64,000 nucleotides of DNA from Cyprinus carpio (lineage: Eukaryota > Chordata > Actinopteri > Cypriniformes > Cyprinidae), in contig NC_056595.1 of the NCBI RefSeq assembly GCF_018340385.1, positions 13,431,853 to 13,495,852 of the forward strand, read 5' to 3'. Position numbers and translations under genes: made by a program. Under the pieces are notes generated by a model. It saw only the letters and a list, made by a program, of their open reading frames with translations. It ran no database searches and was not told where the DNA came from. Below are positions 1 to 11,725 of the stretch, piece after piece. The stretch's first letter is position 1. Each line of letters begins with the position of its first letter.

Positions 1-89
1 GATCCAGGCCAAAAATAAATGCAACTCTTGATGGAAATAAATTTTGTGATGTTGCATAATTTTGTTTAAACAATGTCACAACAAAGCAC

Positions 90-290
90 AATGTTATGAA
101 TGCTATAGGTGGTCCAATGAAATATTAGAGTGTGCAACTCCTTTTTGGGCAGGCTATGTAAAGTCGGCTCCAGCACATCCTAAAGACTTTCAATAGGGAT
201 CAGGTCAGGACTCTGTGGTGGACATTGAACAATCTTTCATAGTTTGAGCCTGATGAATCTTGACATTGTTAACCTGGAATATAGACGATG
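90..290 (-). mobile_element. Tc1-like transposase remnant
   Basis: The block around 150-245, with AGCACATCCTAAAGACTTTC and GACTCTGTGGTGGACATTGA, resembles the antisense of the DDE region common in fish Tc1-like elements. It has no intact ends or frame. The assignment is from recall of the repeat family. Confidence 0.5.
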
Positions 291-1080
291 TAAACGACTT
301 CCGACCTGGTTGTTTGAGAAATAAAAGGCTCCACACTGCATCAGTTAAGGTTAAAAGAATTGTTGCCAAACACACAACATGCCAGAAACATAATAATCAC
401 TTATTTATTTATTTAAATAAAATCAAATAGATGCAAATACGTAAAAAAAAAATGTGCCAAGAATCATTGAGTGTACAGTGGTTAAATATGGAAAAGCATG
501 CATTGACAGTTCCTGTAATTTAAGAGGAGTATTAGACATTCATTTTTGAGGTTTCAAAAGAGCCCTATGCCGTCTCTTAAATGCATAATAATGTTGTTTA
601 ATCAGTGACTGTACTGATAGTCTGCACTACATCTTTTCAGGGATTGGTGCTCAAAAAGCAAACTGAGAACCTGAAACATGAAAGAGATGAAGAGTGAAAG
701 AATTTAAATGAATCCAGCATCTGGCTCATCCTCAAGAAAAACGTCTCTGAAAAACCATTGTTGCATATGGTATGACTAAACCCTGTTAAATTAATGCACA
801 CTTTAATTATCGCTGACATGCCGCAAGACAACGTCTATTTTTCTCTGTCTGCCAAACAGCAAACCCATCTACATATAATTTTTGTACCATATGCAGTCTG
901 ATTTAGTGCATAAAAGAGCTACAGAATTGATCAACGAATGTTAATTTCACGCTGCATGTTTAGCAGCTCTATTAACAGGTTACATTATGAGTAGTTATTG
1001 TAACAACAAAGAGGCAGAATGGTTGTTTGATATGGCTGTTACAAAACAATTCAACATTCAAGAAGCTAATATTGAGTAAC

Positions 1081-1197
1081 TTAGACACAATGTTTTTGTT
1101 TTTGTTGAACAAAACTAAACAAATTACACCCATATTTTTGTTTTATTTGGCTAATACTAAACAATTTAGACACAATGTTTTTGTTTTTGTTGAACAA
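1081..1197. repeat. 32-bp exact direct repeat, 85-bp period
   Basis: The 32 bases at 1081-1112 (TTAGACACAATG followed by T/G-rich sequence and TTGAACAA) recur exactly at 1166-1197. The spacer is AT-rich. It looks like a recent local duplication. Confidence 0.85.
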
Positions 1198-1369
1198 TTA
1201 AAATAAATAACCAAGTTTAAACATGTGTTTGTAGGTTTTGTTTTCATACTTAAGAAAAAAATATACTATCATTTTAAGAACGGTTCACCAAAAAGTTACT
1301 TCCGGAACCTAAAATGGTTCATCGTGTATCTAAATGTGCCATCTCTCTTCATCCCCTAATGATTAAGCT

Positions 1370-1605
1370 TTTTTTTTTTTGGTTTTTTTGTTATGATTCA
1401 GTGGGACATTCATAAGCAATAGTTGTGCTTTTGTTTCTTAATAGTGCTCCCTTTTTTGACACAAATCAGTTGAATGAGTGATTTCAATGACTCATTCATT
1501 TTTGCACACGATCAGTAGTAAACAATTTTTTGTTACATTCCAGAATTGAATTAATCAACTGAATAGAGCACTTCATAAAAGGGTCACTTGCCGCCCATGT
1601 CAACA
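1370..1605. repeat. left copy of a direct repeat flanking a Tc1-like element
   Basis: It shares ordered blocks with 2486-2665: TGATTCAGTGG, CATTCATAAGC, TAGTTGTGCTTT, CAATGACTCATT, GTTACATTCCAGAATT, AATCAACTGAATAGAGCAC and GGGTCACTTGCCGCC. The copies differ by small indels. Confidence 0.85.
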
Positions 1606-1625
1606 AAAGTAGCACACTCCACCTA

Positions 1626-2355
1626 CACTCACCTAAAGGATTCAAGGGGACACCTTAAAGTGACCCCATTAGGAAGTACCATTTACATACTAATACTGTG
1701 TTGAACCCCCCCTTCGCCTTCAGAATTGCCTTAACATTCTACGTGGCATTGATTCAACACCAGGTGCTGAAGAGCATTCTTTAGAAATGTTGGGCTCCAT
1801 ATTGATAGGTAGCATCTTGCAGATTGATGGCACAACAGATGTTGGGATGTGTGTGTTGTGGCTTCACAAATGCTTTGCTGCATATACTCGGTTGTACCAC
1901 GAGTGGTTATTTTTCAGTCTTCGTCAAGTTGCTCTTCTAGCAGCTTTGAATCAGTCGGCCCATTCTCCTCTGACCTCTAGCATCAACAAGGCAGCTTTTT
2001 TCGCCCACAGGACTGCCGCATACTGGATGTTTTGTTTTCCCTTTTCACACCATTCATTCTTTTGTAAACCCTAGAAATGGTTGTGCGTGAAAATCCCAGT
2101 AAACTGAGCAGATTGTGGAAATACCTCAGACCGCCCGTCTGGCACCAACAACCATTCCACGCTCAAAATTCCTTAAATCACCTTTCTTTCCCATTCTGAC
2201 CATTCAGTTTGGAGTTCAGGAGAGATTGTCCTTTGACCAGGACCACACCCCTAAATGCATTGAATTGAAGCAACTGCCATGTGAATTGGTTGATTAGATT
2301 AATTGCCATTAATGAGAAATTGAACAGGTGTTCCTATATCCTTTAGGTCGATGTC
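1626..2355 (-). mobile_element. internally deleted Tc1-like transposon
   Basis: Inverted ends are visible: ACTCACCTAAAGGATTC at 1628-1644 and the complement of CCTTTAGGTCGATG near 2341. Between them lies antisense transposase sequence: the end part (about 1700-1835), then an abrupt jump near 1840-1880 to the N-terminal helix-turn-helix part (about 1880-2180). The central DDE region is missing and several frames are broken, so the element is not autonomous. Confidence 0.8.
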
Positions 2356-2391
2356 CTAAATTTATCCGTGAGTGTTTTGTGTACAATTATT

Positions 2392-2487
2392 TTTATATAT
2401 ATATATATCAGGAAACTATATATATCTATTCAAATATATATATATATATTGATATATGGTGAGTGTGTATATATATATATATATATT
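2392..2487. repeat. TA-rich microsatellite
   Basis: Three runs of TA dinucleotides (about 2393-2408, 2436-2450 and 2468-2487) are separated by short unique spacers, directly before the right direct-repeat copy. Confidence 0.9.
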
Positions 2488-2665
2488 GTTTTGTTTTGTT
2501 TTTTGTATGATTCAGTGGTCATTCATAAGCTTAGTTGTGCTTTGTTTCTTAATTAGGTTTAATTTTTTGTTCAATGACTCATTTATTATGACACTTGTTA
2601 CATTCCAGAATTAATTAATCAACTGAATAGAGCACTCATAAAAAGGGTCACTTGCCGCCACCTAT
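2486..2665. repeat. right copy of the direct repeat
   Basis: Partner of 1370-1605 in the same orientation, about 1.1 kb away. It begins in a TTTTG-rich run and ends with GGGTCACTTGCCGCCACC. Confidence 0.85.
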
Positions 2666-4195
2666 TGGCGTAACAATGTATGCTTATTCATGTTAACTGT
2701 TCATTTTCAGGCTGAGTTTGTTTAGTTTGGGAACATATACAGCCTTTGCTATTGTTTAAGAGCATCAAATTCATAGTTTATATCATTTGTAGAAAGCATA
2801 ATCTAGTGGTGGAATGCTATCGCTACATTTGAATGACCTGAACCAGGATTTATTGATCATGTGTGGGAATGACTTTGACACTTCTGTAATACTAAGCGTT
2901 CCCTGAAAAGTTATATCTCTCAAAATCAATTTTCATTTTCCACTTTGTCCCCAGACCAATAATAAAATTAATCTGAACCCCAGTGTAATACAGAAACTGA
3001 TATCATTTCCCTGGATAAATATTTTATTTTTAAACTTCCAATTAAATCCATGAGTGTATTAAATGAGCTTTAGGACAAGTTATTGATTGCTCACCCTCTT
3101 CAAAGAATCATTACACTAAATTTAGTAAGAGTTATGAAAGAAAACATAGCGAGACATTGAATCAGCTGAGTGATACTCAGAATGCCCCTCAAAGAACATG
3201 CGAATGAAGGTCACTGTGAAGTGTTGCAAGGCAAGCGTGGTTGTTAATATTCTTAGCTATGGCACCTAGCGCATAGATAAACCCCTGATGATTCATCAGA
3301 CATCCACTTTGACGAATGACTTCACTCTGCATTCATTAGAGGAGATGGAGATCATAAGATGCAAAACCACAGGAAACAAAAAAAAACCTGAATATCGTTC
3401 AGGACACACGGAGCCCCATTAACCTCCTCTGCAGGTATTTATCTTTATTATCATCAAGCGAATTATAATTTGTCTACATGATCCTGATGCCAGTAAACAC
3501 AGCATTTAACTTTAAGAACTTTACAGGATTACAGAAGATCAAATATTGTTTTAAGTGCACAAATACTTTTGTCTGAGTAAGTCTTGGGGGAAAACAAGAA
3601 GATAAATTGTTTGAAATATAAGTTCTGGTGCCCTCTGTCTGGGGAATCTGTAGTTTTATGTATGAATGATGACAGTTATAATGAAAGAAATCTCCCCTTA
3701 ATGTCAGTATAAACTCCTTTTTAGTGGAGCAAGAACAGAATGTTCTTGACTTTCTATGTTAAATATTGCAGAAATTGTGTGATTGCTGGTTCAAGGTTTC
3801 TATCACTGTGCTTTTAATTATTATTATTATTTTATTTTTATTTTTTTTTAAGGACAGTTCCATGAAAGCATTGTTTTATTTTAAGGTAAAGGATTTAATA
3901 GTCTTCAAATCTATTCATACAAGCTGCTGACACACTAATAATCGCACTAGCATAATAACAACTGAATAAAAAAGATACTTAAAAAAAAAAAAAGAGTCTT
4001 ATGCAGATCTTTTCTACCATAGTATTCATTTTAAAAGGTATGCATATAAAACTTATTAGAAGAACCATTGCTATCTATCCATTTATCGATCTATCTAGTT
4101 TAGTTCTTCGAGCTCAACAGCTGATGTCACTAAAAACTGTCATTTGTACTTCAAAAAAAAATCTTTGTAAGTATCTCATTTGTTTTAAATTAAAA

Positions 4196-4305
4196 AAAAA
4201 AATCTTTTTTTTTTTTTTTTTTTTTAACAGAAGAAAGTCAGTCATACAGGTTTGGAATGAAAAGTGAGGGTGAGTTTTTATTCTTAAGTGAACTATCACT
4301 TTAAC
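4196..4305. repeat. poly(A)/poly(T) run and end of a TTAA-type MITE
   Basis: An A-run followed by a 20-plus T-run (about 4190-4226) can form a hairpin. It is followed by a decayed 3' arm of the family that reads CAGGTTTGGAATG, GAGGGTGAGT and GTGAACTATCACTTTAA. Confidence 0.6.
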
Positions 4306-5689
4306 CCAGCCCAGCTATACTATACCACTTCTTTTTCAGTCACACACCTTTTAGCTCTTTCCTCACCAAATAAAAAACTCCTCTGGGTTCACTGGATCTG
4401 TGGACCGGAGACTATATTCGACACCTTTCAGAGGTTACTGAGATGCACTCTCAGCAGTAGACTTCTCTCCTCTGAGGAAGTGCATGTAGCTGACTCAACC
4501 ATTATTCCATGTGAAGCTTAATAATGGGCATTTTATACACATATATGCAGTTAAGAGGAATGTGTTCACAGGAGACTGCTGACCATAGGCTCCAGCTCAG
4601 TGAAAAAGTAAAGTGAGCAGGTGGTAGAAAACATTTTCTCAGTCATCCTTCATGAGATTGACATGTATTCGTTTTCGTCATGTGGCAGTGAAGACCCAAA
4701 GAAATTGAACTTAGATGTGATCTGCTTGCCTTCTCAGTCAGGTAATGTTCAGCCTCTTTCCTTCATCTAAAAAACTCCTTTTATCTCTTTGTGTGCGTTT
4801 ATTCTGGCCAGCGTCCAGGATGTTAATGTACTAGGGAGCTGGGTTTCATTGACTGCGCTGGAAAATAATGTAAGGAATGTTTGAATTCTTTCTGAAACAC
4901 AGCAAATTTGGTTGGCTTTAGGCCATGAGCACTGAGTTCAGATAATTTGTTTTAAAGACCATTGTCTTTATTTCTGCAAGGAACTGGTTTCTGGCATCTT
5001 CTCTCTGTGTGTGTGCTTGTTTAGGTGGCTGTTTCATTATTTTTAGCTCCTGTGTTTGTTTATATCGATTCGTCCTCATTTTCCTCATCCTGTCATTTGA
5101 AGTTTTGACAGCACTGAAGGTGTCTGGGTCTTATACTTTACGTCAAGTGGAGATACATCTTGTATATAATAAAATGCCATCCAAATGAAAACAGATTGTG
5201 GGGCCAACCATGCAGCACCTTGGGCCTCCATTACTGGGTTGGCTTACTGAGCGCAGAAGACGGATGAGACTATTCATTTTCAGTGCCGAACGGCTTCACT
5301 GCGGAAGTGGAGCATGCAGCAAATGCATGCTGTTGAACACAGCCTCTGCATCAGCCAGTTTACTGATATTTAGTGTTGTAATGTTGTGAAAAAATTATAC
5401 CCTGAATAGGAAGGTTTGTGTTTTTTATTTTGTTTTTTTTTTTTTGGTGATGATGTTTTTGTGTTTTGGCTTTAGCTGTAGGTTTGTGTTTGTTTTTGTT
5501 TTGTTGTTTCCAAGTTACAATTTATGCAAATATTTGAGCACTGCATCATAAAACAGTTAAATTGTAACCCTAAATACGAACTAAATACTTATGGGAGTCT
5601 CCTAAAGAGTAACGGTTGGAATAAAACAGCAGACTGATTACATCTGTGAGCTCATGTACCTTACAGACTTCAGTCCTTCAGACAGCCCC

Positions 5690-6650
5690 CTTCATTATGT
5701 AATCACATTTTGTTGCTTTGCAGCCTGAAATGAAGACGGACACAGTTTTTATTTTATCCAGCTGTATTTACTCAGTGCAACTTATAACATCCAAGTGAAA
5801 GATATAACGCCAACATGTCAGAAAAAAAAAATCAAAAACCAGAATCAATGAGTTGGAAAAAGGATCACCCCCTTGTGTCAGTATTTTGTTGAACAATTTT
5901 TTGCTTTAATTACAGCCTTTAGTCTGTTAGTAAATACATCTAGACTTTGCAATATTTGCCCACTCTTCTTTGCAGAACTGCTCAAGTTCAGTTAAATTTG
6001 ATGAAGACTGGTTTAAGTCTGGGCTCTGACTAGGCCATGCAAGAGCATTCTCCTTTTTCTCCTTCAACCACTGTGTGCTCAGTTTTGCTGTGTGCTTTGG
6101 GTCATTGTCATATTGAAAGGTAAACTTTCTGGCAGAGAGCAGCAGATTTTCCTCAAGAATTTGATGGTATTTTGCCCCATCCATTTTTCTTTGTGTCTTG
6201 ACAAGTGCTCCAGTCCCTGCTGCAGAGAAACAGCCCATAACAGGATATTACCACCTCCATGCTTTACTGGAGGAATGCTGTTATTTGGATGGTGAGCTGT
6301 ATTAGATTTACGCCAGACATATCGTTTGGTGTTGAGGCCAATTTTAGCTCAGAATCTTTAAGGTGCATTTTGGCAAAGCTCAGTCATGACTGCATGTGAC
6401 CTTTCTTGAGGAGCGAGGAAGTCACTTTTGTGGAGAATTTGTGATATTGTTGTCACATGCACACAATGACCACCATTAGTCATAAATGCCTGCAACTACT
6501 TCAGAGTTGCCTCTCTGACCAGTTTTCTCCTGACTCTTTCATCCAGTTTGGAGTGACGTCCTGATCCAGGGAGGGTCTGTGTTTTACCAAATATCTTCTT
6601 AATAATATACTTTACTGTGCTTCTAGGCATTGGTAAAGATTTTGTATTTT
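5690..6650 (-). mobile_element. decayed Tc1-like transposon
   Basis: On the minus strand the sequence runs from a helix-turn-helix-like region (near 6640-6500) to the DDE catalytic part (6240-5930), where FTFQYDNDPKHTAKLSTQWL and AWPSQSPDLN are readable. Stops and frame changes lie upstream. It is the same family as 50925-51832, in inverted orientation; the terminal repeats are too worn to define edges exactly. Confidence 0.85.
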
Positions 6651-7109
6651 TTGTGGGTGGTGGAGGCTTTTAAATACATTTTAGCATTTCTATAGTACAT
6701 TTACAGGTTGCCATGGCAACCAGATACATTGCACACAAATTATTTGTAAAGGGTGCACTCTCTACTGTTTTTTGTTTAGGCCCAGATTCCTCTGCAGTTG
6801 TTGTATGTTGTAAAAAATGCTAATGCAATAGGCAAGCAGTATATAACATAGGCTATTATAAACCAAAAATTCAGATTTTTCATGTGACAACTTCTCACAC
6901 AAATGAGATTGGGGAAGCCATTAGTAAGTTTGATTTTATTTATTAATTTATTTACAAAGGCATCCAATCTATGCCCATGGTTAACCATGTTTTTGATGTT
7001 TTTCTTTCATTAATAGAATTTCAAAAGAACAGAATTTATTAAAAATGTAGCATAAATGTCCTTACTATCAGTTTTGATTAATTTAATTTACGCTTGGTAT
7101 AATATATAT

Positions 7110-7125
7110 TTATATAATTTTTTTT

Positions 7126-7157
<32 letters not shown>
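7110..7157. repeat. long poly(T) tract
   Basis: T-runs interrupted once by GTA; a simple low-complexity tract. Confidence 0.8.
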
Positions 7158-7350
7158 GTGCTGACTCAAATAAAAATGAAACTTTACCATACTGTTGCCA
7201 GACCATCACAAATACAGCATTAACTTAAAAGCATCCAGTTTTTAACATTAGTTTGACTTCACAGCCTAACTAGAATTCTTTGTTTGGTTTAGTGTTTTTT
7301 TAGAGCCGGGAATCTTGCTGTTTCATTGCAGAATAATATACATTACCTTA

Positions 7351-7545
7351 CAAAAATTAACCATGGTTTTATTGAAACGTAAATGTGTAGTAACCATGTT
7401 TTTTTGGCGTATTGATTACCATTTGTATAACCACAGTTTTGCTACAAATACCACGGTTAAAATACAGTTAGTGTAGCAAAACCTTGGTAAATTTGTGGTT
7501 ACCATGGTATAACTAAAGTAACCATGGATTTTTGTGTGCTTTGCA
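7351..7545. repeat. palindromic CCATGGTTA-type repeat
   Basis: It contains repeated and inverted AACCATGG / CCATGGTT units: TTAACCATGGTTTTATTG near 7358, ACCACGGTTA near 7450 and GTAACCATGG near 7520, around a loop with CCACAGTTTTGCTAC and its complement GTAGCAAAACC. It is typical of a small foldback MITE in cyprinids. Confidence 0.6.
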
Positions 7546-8537
7546 GTCTCAGCTATATTGCACACAGACTATTTTGTGGATGAGAAACACACTGATTTCT
7601 TGCATTTCTTGCTTAAAGGTTTATTCCTCTCATTTGTGGTTTTGAGTAAATATGTTTGTTTTTTTTCTCTTCAAAATTAATATACTGTACATTTCAAAGG
7701 ATCAGCCTCTTGGTATTTGTTTTTTTATTATTTTTTTTATTGAAATTCTCTGAATTATACTAACTAAAGCCTGGTTTCTAGTTCCTGTGTTTTTGGGCCT
7801 TTTTTGAATTACATCTCACATGGATTGCAAATTAAAATGCCAGAGCTATTGAGTGCACTTTTTTTTTTTCTTTTTTTTTACCTCATGATGTAAAGGTCTT
7901 TGCGTTCAGTGCTGTGAACTCCAAACAAAATAAGATACTAAAGCCAGATTAAAAATATTGAGACTCATGGAAATATGGCCATCCAGTTTTCATTAAGAGT
8001 GCTCATTATCTAACCAGCTGTGTTGTTTGCTCCTGGACTATCTTTCTGAAAGACGTAAGAAGAAATATTTACTTGAATTTTGATTGCAGTATTTATTACA
8101 AAATGCTTTTGTCATTGTGGAATACATGTTCACCACCCAGTCTCCAGAGAGTTTTTCTATGCACTTAACTGGGTTTGAAACTTAATTTACTCTCTTTGTC
8201 CTTTGGTGGCAATAAAACCTTCATTTTATGCATCATAATTTGACCTGCTATGATTAACAGCCCTGAACGAAATGGACCATCCATAATGCTCAAGCCAGGG
8301 AACATCAGATGCGTGATTCGACCATCTCTTCTAAAAATGGTAGTGACATCAAAGAGACATTTTTGTTCATTTATAGTCAAATCAATCAAAGCTTCACCTT
8401 AAAATGTTCTCCTTAAGTCAATATGACATATCAAGATTACACTTTGTGGAATAATGGTGGTTAAAGTACAGAAGCTAGAGTGTTATAAGATAAAAAAAAA
8501 AAGTTCTAAAATAATTTTAAAACTTCAATCTGTGTTA

Positions 8538-8590
8538 TTTGTTTGTTTGTTTGTTTGTTTGTTTGTTTGTTTGTTTGTTTGTTTGTTTGT
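8538..8590. repeat. (GTTT)n microsatellite
   Basis: Thirteen uninterrupted GTTT units. Open frames on the minus strand over this tract are repeat translations only. Confidence 0.97.
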
Positions 8591-8800
8591 TGAAGAAATA
8601 GTTCACCCCAAAAATTAAATTTTGCAGAAAATATACTCCACCAGTGGATCCTCTGCAGTGAATGGGTGCTGTCAGAATAGGGTTCAAACAGCTGATAAAA
8701 AAAAATATCACAATAATCCACAATTAATTTTTGGAAATATCCCCACCAAAAATGACTCGTGAGAACTTTTGTGGTCATCACTATTTGAAAGGCTCATAAA
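8591..8800. repeat. fragment of a dispersed AATAGTTCACCC repeat
   Basis: It starts with GAAATAGTTCACCCCAAAAA and contains GTGGATCCTCTGCAGTGAAT, GGGTGCTGTCAGAATAG and ATCACAATAATCCACAA. I recall this order of blocks from a common cyprinid repeat. No coding content. Confidence 0.55.
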
Positions 8801-10582
8801 GCACCCAAATCATGCTCCTGAGGTTTGTGTGAGGGTAAGGTTTAGAGGAATAGATTTAAGAGTTTAGCAAATATTATCATCACTATATTAAAATATTGCT
8901 TCTATGACATGTCCTTACTAATGTAGTCAAATCTGTGTGTGTGGGTATGCATGTGACCTGTTCATTAGTTTGTGCATATTTTGTACTTGAGAGCCCTACA
9001 ATTAAATACATCTAAAAAAAATAACCTAATTTGAACCTGAACGGACCAGGACCACTGCTGTGATTATGCTACAGAGGAATTTTTAATTAGGATCTTATTA
9101 AAAGCTTGACAACAAACATGATTCAATTTGGAATCTGCATGTGGATGGTAATTATGGCTCACACGTCTGCATAAACTTGATTGAGTCAAGGACTTTTCTG
9201 AAGAGACCTTGAAATATCCTTTTGCTTGCAAGAGTTGCATGTGCAGGTACAAAACTTAACTGTCCTTAGATGAACATCCAAGAACTTCAAAGAGGTTCTG
9301 CAACCTTTAGGCAAGATTGTTTTAAAGCAGCTTCAAATGAATAAAACAGGAAAATAAATTTAATGTTGTTTTGATAATGAAAATGTACTTAATTTTGTAT
9401 ATTGATTAGACAATAGTGTCACTATTCAGCTTAATTTAGTTCAATGTTTAATCAGTTCAGTTCAATAGCTCTGTCATTTTCGCAGTGTTCATCAATTATG
9501 ATACCATTTCATTTCAGCTATAAGCAATCTGCAGAAGGCAAAAGTGTCATTATTATATTATTATAGTTAACGCATCTGCTCTACTGAGCTCACACTGCGC
9601 TGCTGTTTGAACTTTGCGCTGATGTGGTGTGGTTTAAATGAGTAGCGCAGTTTCGTTCCGCTTTTGGCGCATAAACATAACATCCAACTATTAACAAACT
9701 CTTGTTATCATTTTATTGAGGAAAATTTTATTACGATAATTATTGTTATCTTTTATTTTTTTCATTTTATTATTTTAGTATATTTTTTTAATAATGTCTT
9801 TGTAATGAGGATTTTATCCATCCATTTCTCTTTTGTAAACAAAATCATTGTAAATAAAAATGTAAGGCAAACATCTACTGGTTCCTTTGTCATTCTCTTT
9901 AAGAGTGTCAGTGAGATTGAAGATGTGCATTTTGCACATCTGACGCGCTGTAACCCATGCCTGGTGATTTATTGAAATATGTTCATTTATAGGGCAATCC
10001 AAAGGTCGTGTTCATAAATCTGCCTCCTGATTAGCTACTCATAATTTTCAGTTAACAAACTTTAATCACTTAGTCCAATTAATCCAAAGTGTGTTCCAAT
10101 AAGAAAGTTATGTTATCTACACTACATTAAGTATTATGTTTTCTGGTGTTGACCAGAAAGTAGCAGTTTTACATTTATTAATCTAATGGGTTTATCCAAA
10201 AAATGACTTCATCATAAGCAATTTTCCATAAGAGCAAACAGTATTCATAGCACACAATACCAAGTTTAGTAAAAAATAGACAATTAAAGAAGAAGAGAAC
10301 AATACAAATTAATTTAGAAAATAACTAAATGAATACATTTTTATTAAAAAAAAAAAAAACAGTGGAAAAATAGCTAAATAAATACTTCAATAAAAACATA
10401 GAAAAGAACAGCCAGGTTCTGTAATTAAAATTTTTCTCATTTTAAGTAAAAGTAAAAATATTTTTTGTAATTAAAATTTTTTTTATTAGATTTTTGATTA
10501 TTGTTTTTAGTAATTGTGTTTTGAATTGATGAATTATTTTTATCATTTTTAGTAAAAGTAAGTAAAAATATTTTTTTTATTT

Positions 10583-10905
10583 TTTTTGAACTTTCTATTT
10601 AAAAAAAAAATTCTTGAAAAAAATTATCAGTTTCTGGAAAAATATTAAGCAACTGTTTTTAAAATTGATAATAAGAAATGTTTCTTGAGCACCAAATCAG
10701 CAAATTAAAATGGTTTTTGAAGGATCATGTGACACAGAAGACTGGAGTAATGAATGCTGAAAATTCAGCTTTGCCATCACAGAAATAAAATATGTTCAAA
10801 TAGAGAACAAATATTTTCTATTGTAATAATATTCTACAATATTACTGTAGTTTTTATTGAATAAATGCTGCCTTGGTGAGCATAGGAGACTTTTGAATGG
10901 TGTAT
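10583..10905 (+). repeat. non-autonomous TIR repeat (GGATCATGTGAC family), partial
   Basis: It carries the signature blocks GAACTTTCTATT, AAATGTTTCTTGAGCA, AAGGATCATGTGACAC, GAAGACTGGAGTAATG, GAAAATTCAGCTTTG and GCCTTGGTGAGCATA. At least nine other copies occur in this window in both orientations. The better copies end in sequences like CAAACTTTTGAA. Confidence 0.8.
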
Positions 10906-11654
10906 AATTTTTTGTAAAATGTCTTAATTGTGAGGGGAAATTTTTGTGTCACTATTGTGATGAATGATTGATTGATTTGTACAAATATGCTCTGATTAAA
11001 ATTAACAGTCGTTACCAAAGCAGCATAATGCGCCTTATCTTCATTTTGTATTTATCATTACTTTGATGTTATCTCTGATTCTCTCTAATGGAGATAAAGT
11101 GTTCATCACCCACAAAACAAAAATACTATGCTTTAGTACAATTACCGGATGATTTATTAAACTGCTGTTGTCCACTTTGGGTGTAGATAACAATCATTAA
11201 TCCAATTAGTGATGAGCCACTAGAGCCTGGAGGACTCTGGAGAACAGGTTTCGTCATTAAAATGATTAAACCCACATATAAGTGTCTCTTACGCACATTT
11301 ATCAGCGATGATTAAGGAAGTAGATAAGATGGATCTTGTTTCAGAGTGTGTTTTTAGGTAGTTGGTTAGACTTTGAAAAATAGAGATGCTCGTAAAGGCT
11401 TGTTACGAATAGTTATTGCTGTTCTCTGCTGTTACAAACATAGAGTACACGATAAGTGCCACTCAAGCTATTTCTGTTTCTCTCAAGGAACCAAAAGCAG
11501 CTCAAATCACTGTTAACAAATTATTTTCCTGCTGTAAGTGCATACTTTGAGGCACAAAAGCAAGCTTAAAGCAGTCTTTTTGCTAGTGGACATCTTTCTA
11601 ATCTTTACAGCAAAGGTAAGGTCAAACACAGCTACCAGACAAGGAATAAACTCG

Positions 11655-11725
11655 TAAAGGAATAGTTCACCCAAAATTAAAATTAATTCACCTTCAGTGA
11701 ACCGTGAATTTTCCCAATAACACTA
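11655..11725 (+). repeat. 5' arm of a TTAA-type MITE
   Basis: It reads AAAGGAATAGTTCACCCAAA, followed by a worn CACCTTCA block. The partner arm is absent. Confidence 0.5.

Noticed and set aside
1787..2297. Open frames suggesting a plus-strand gene
   Set aside because: They are antisense readings of a deleted Tc1-like transposon.
8538..8590. Possible CRISPR-like direct repeats
   Set aside because: It is a simple GTTT microsatellite with no spacers; the genome is eukaryotic.
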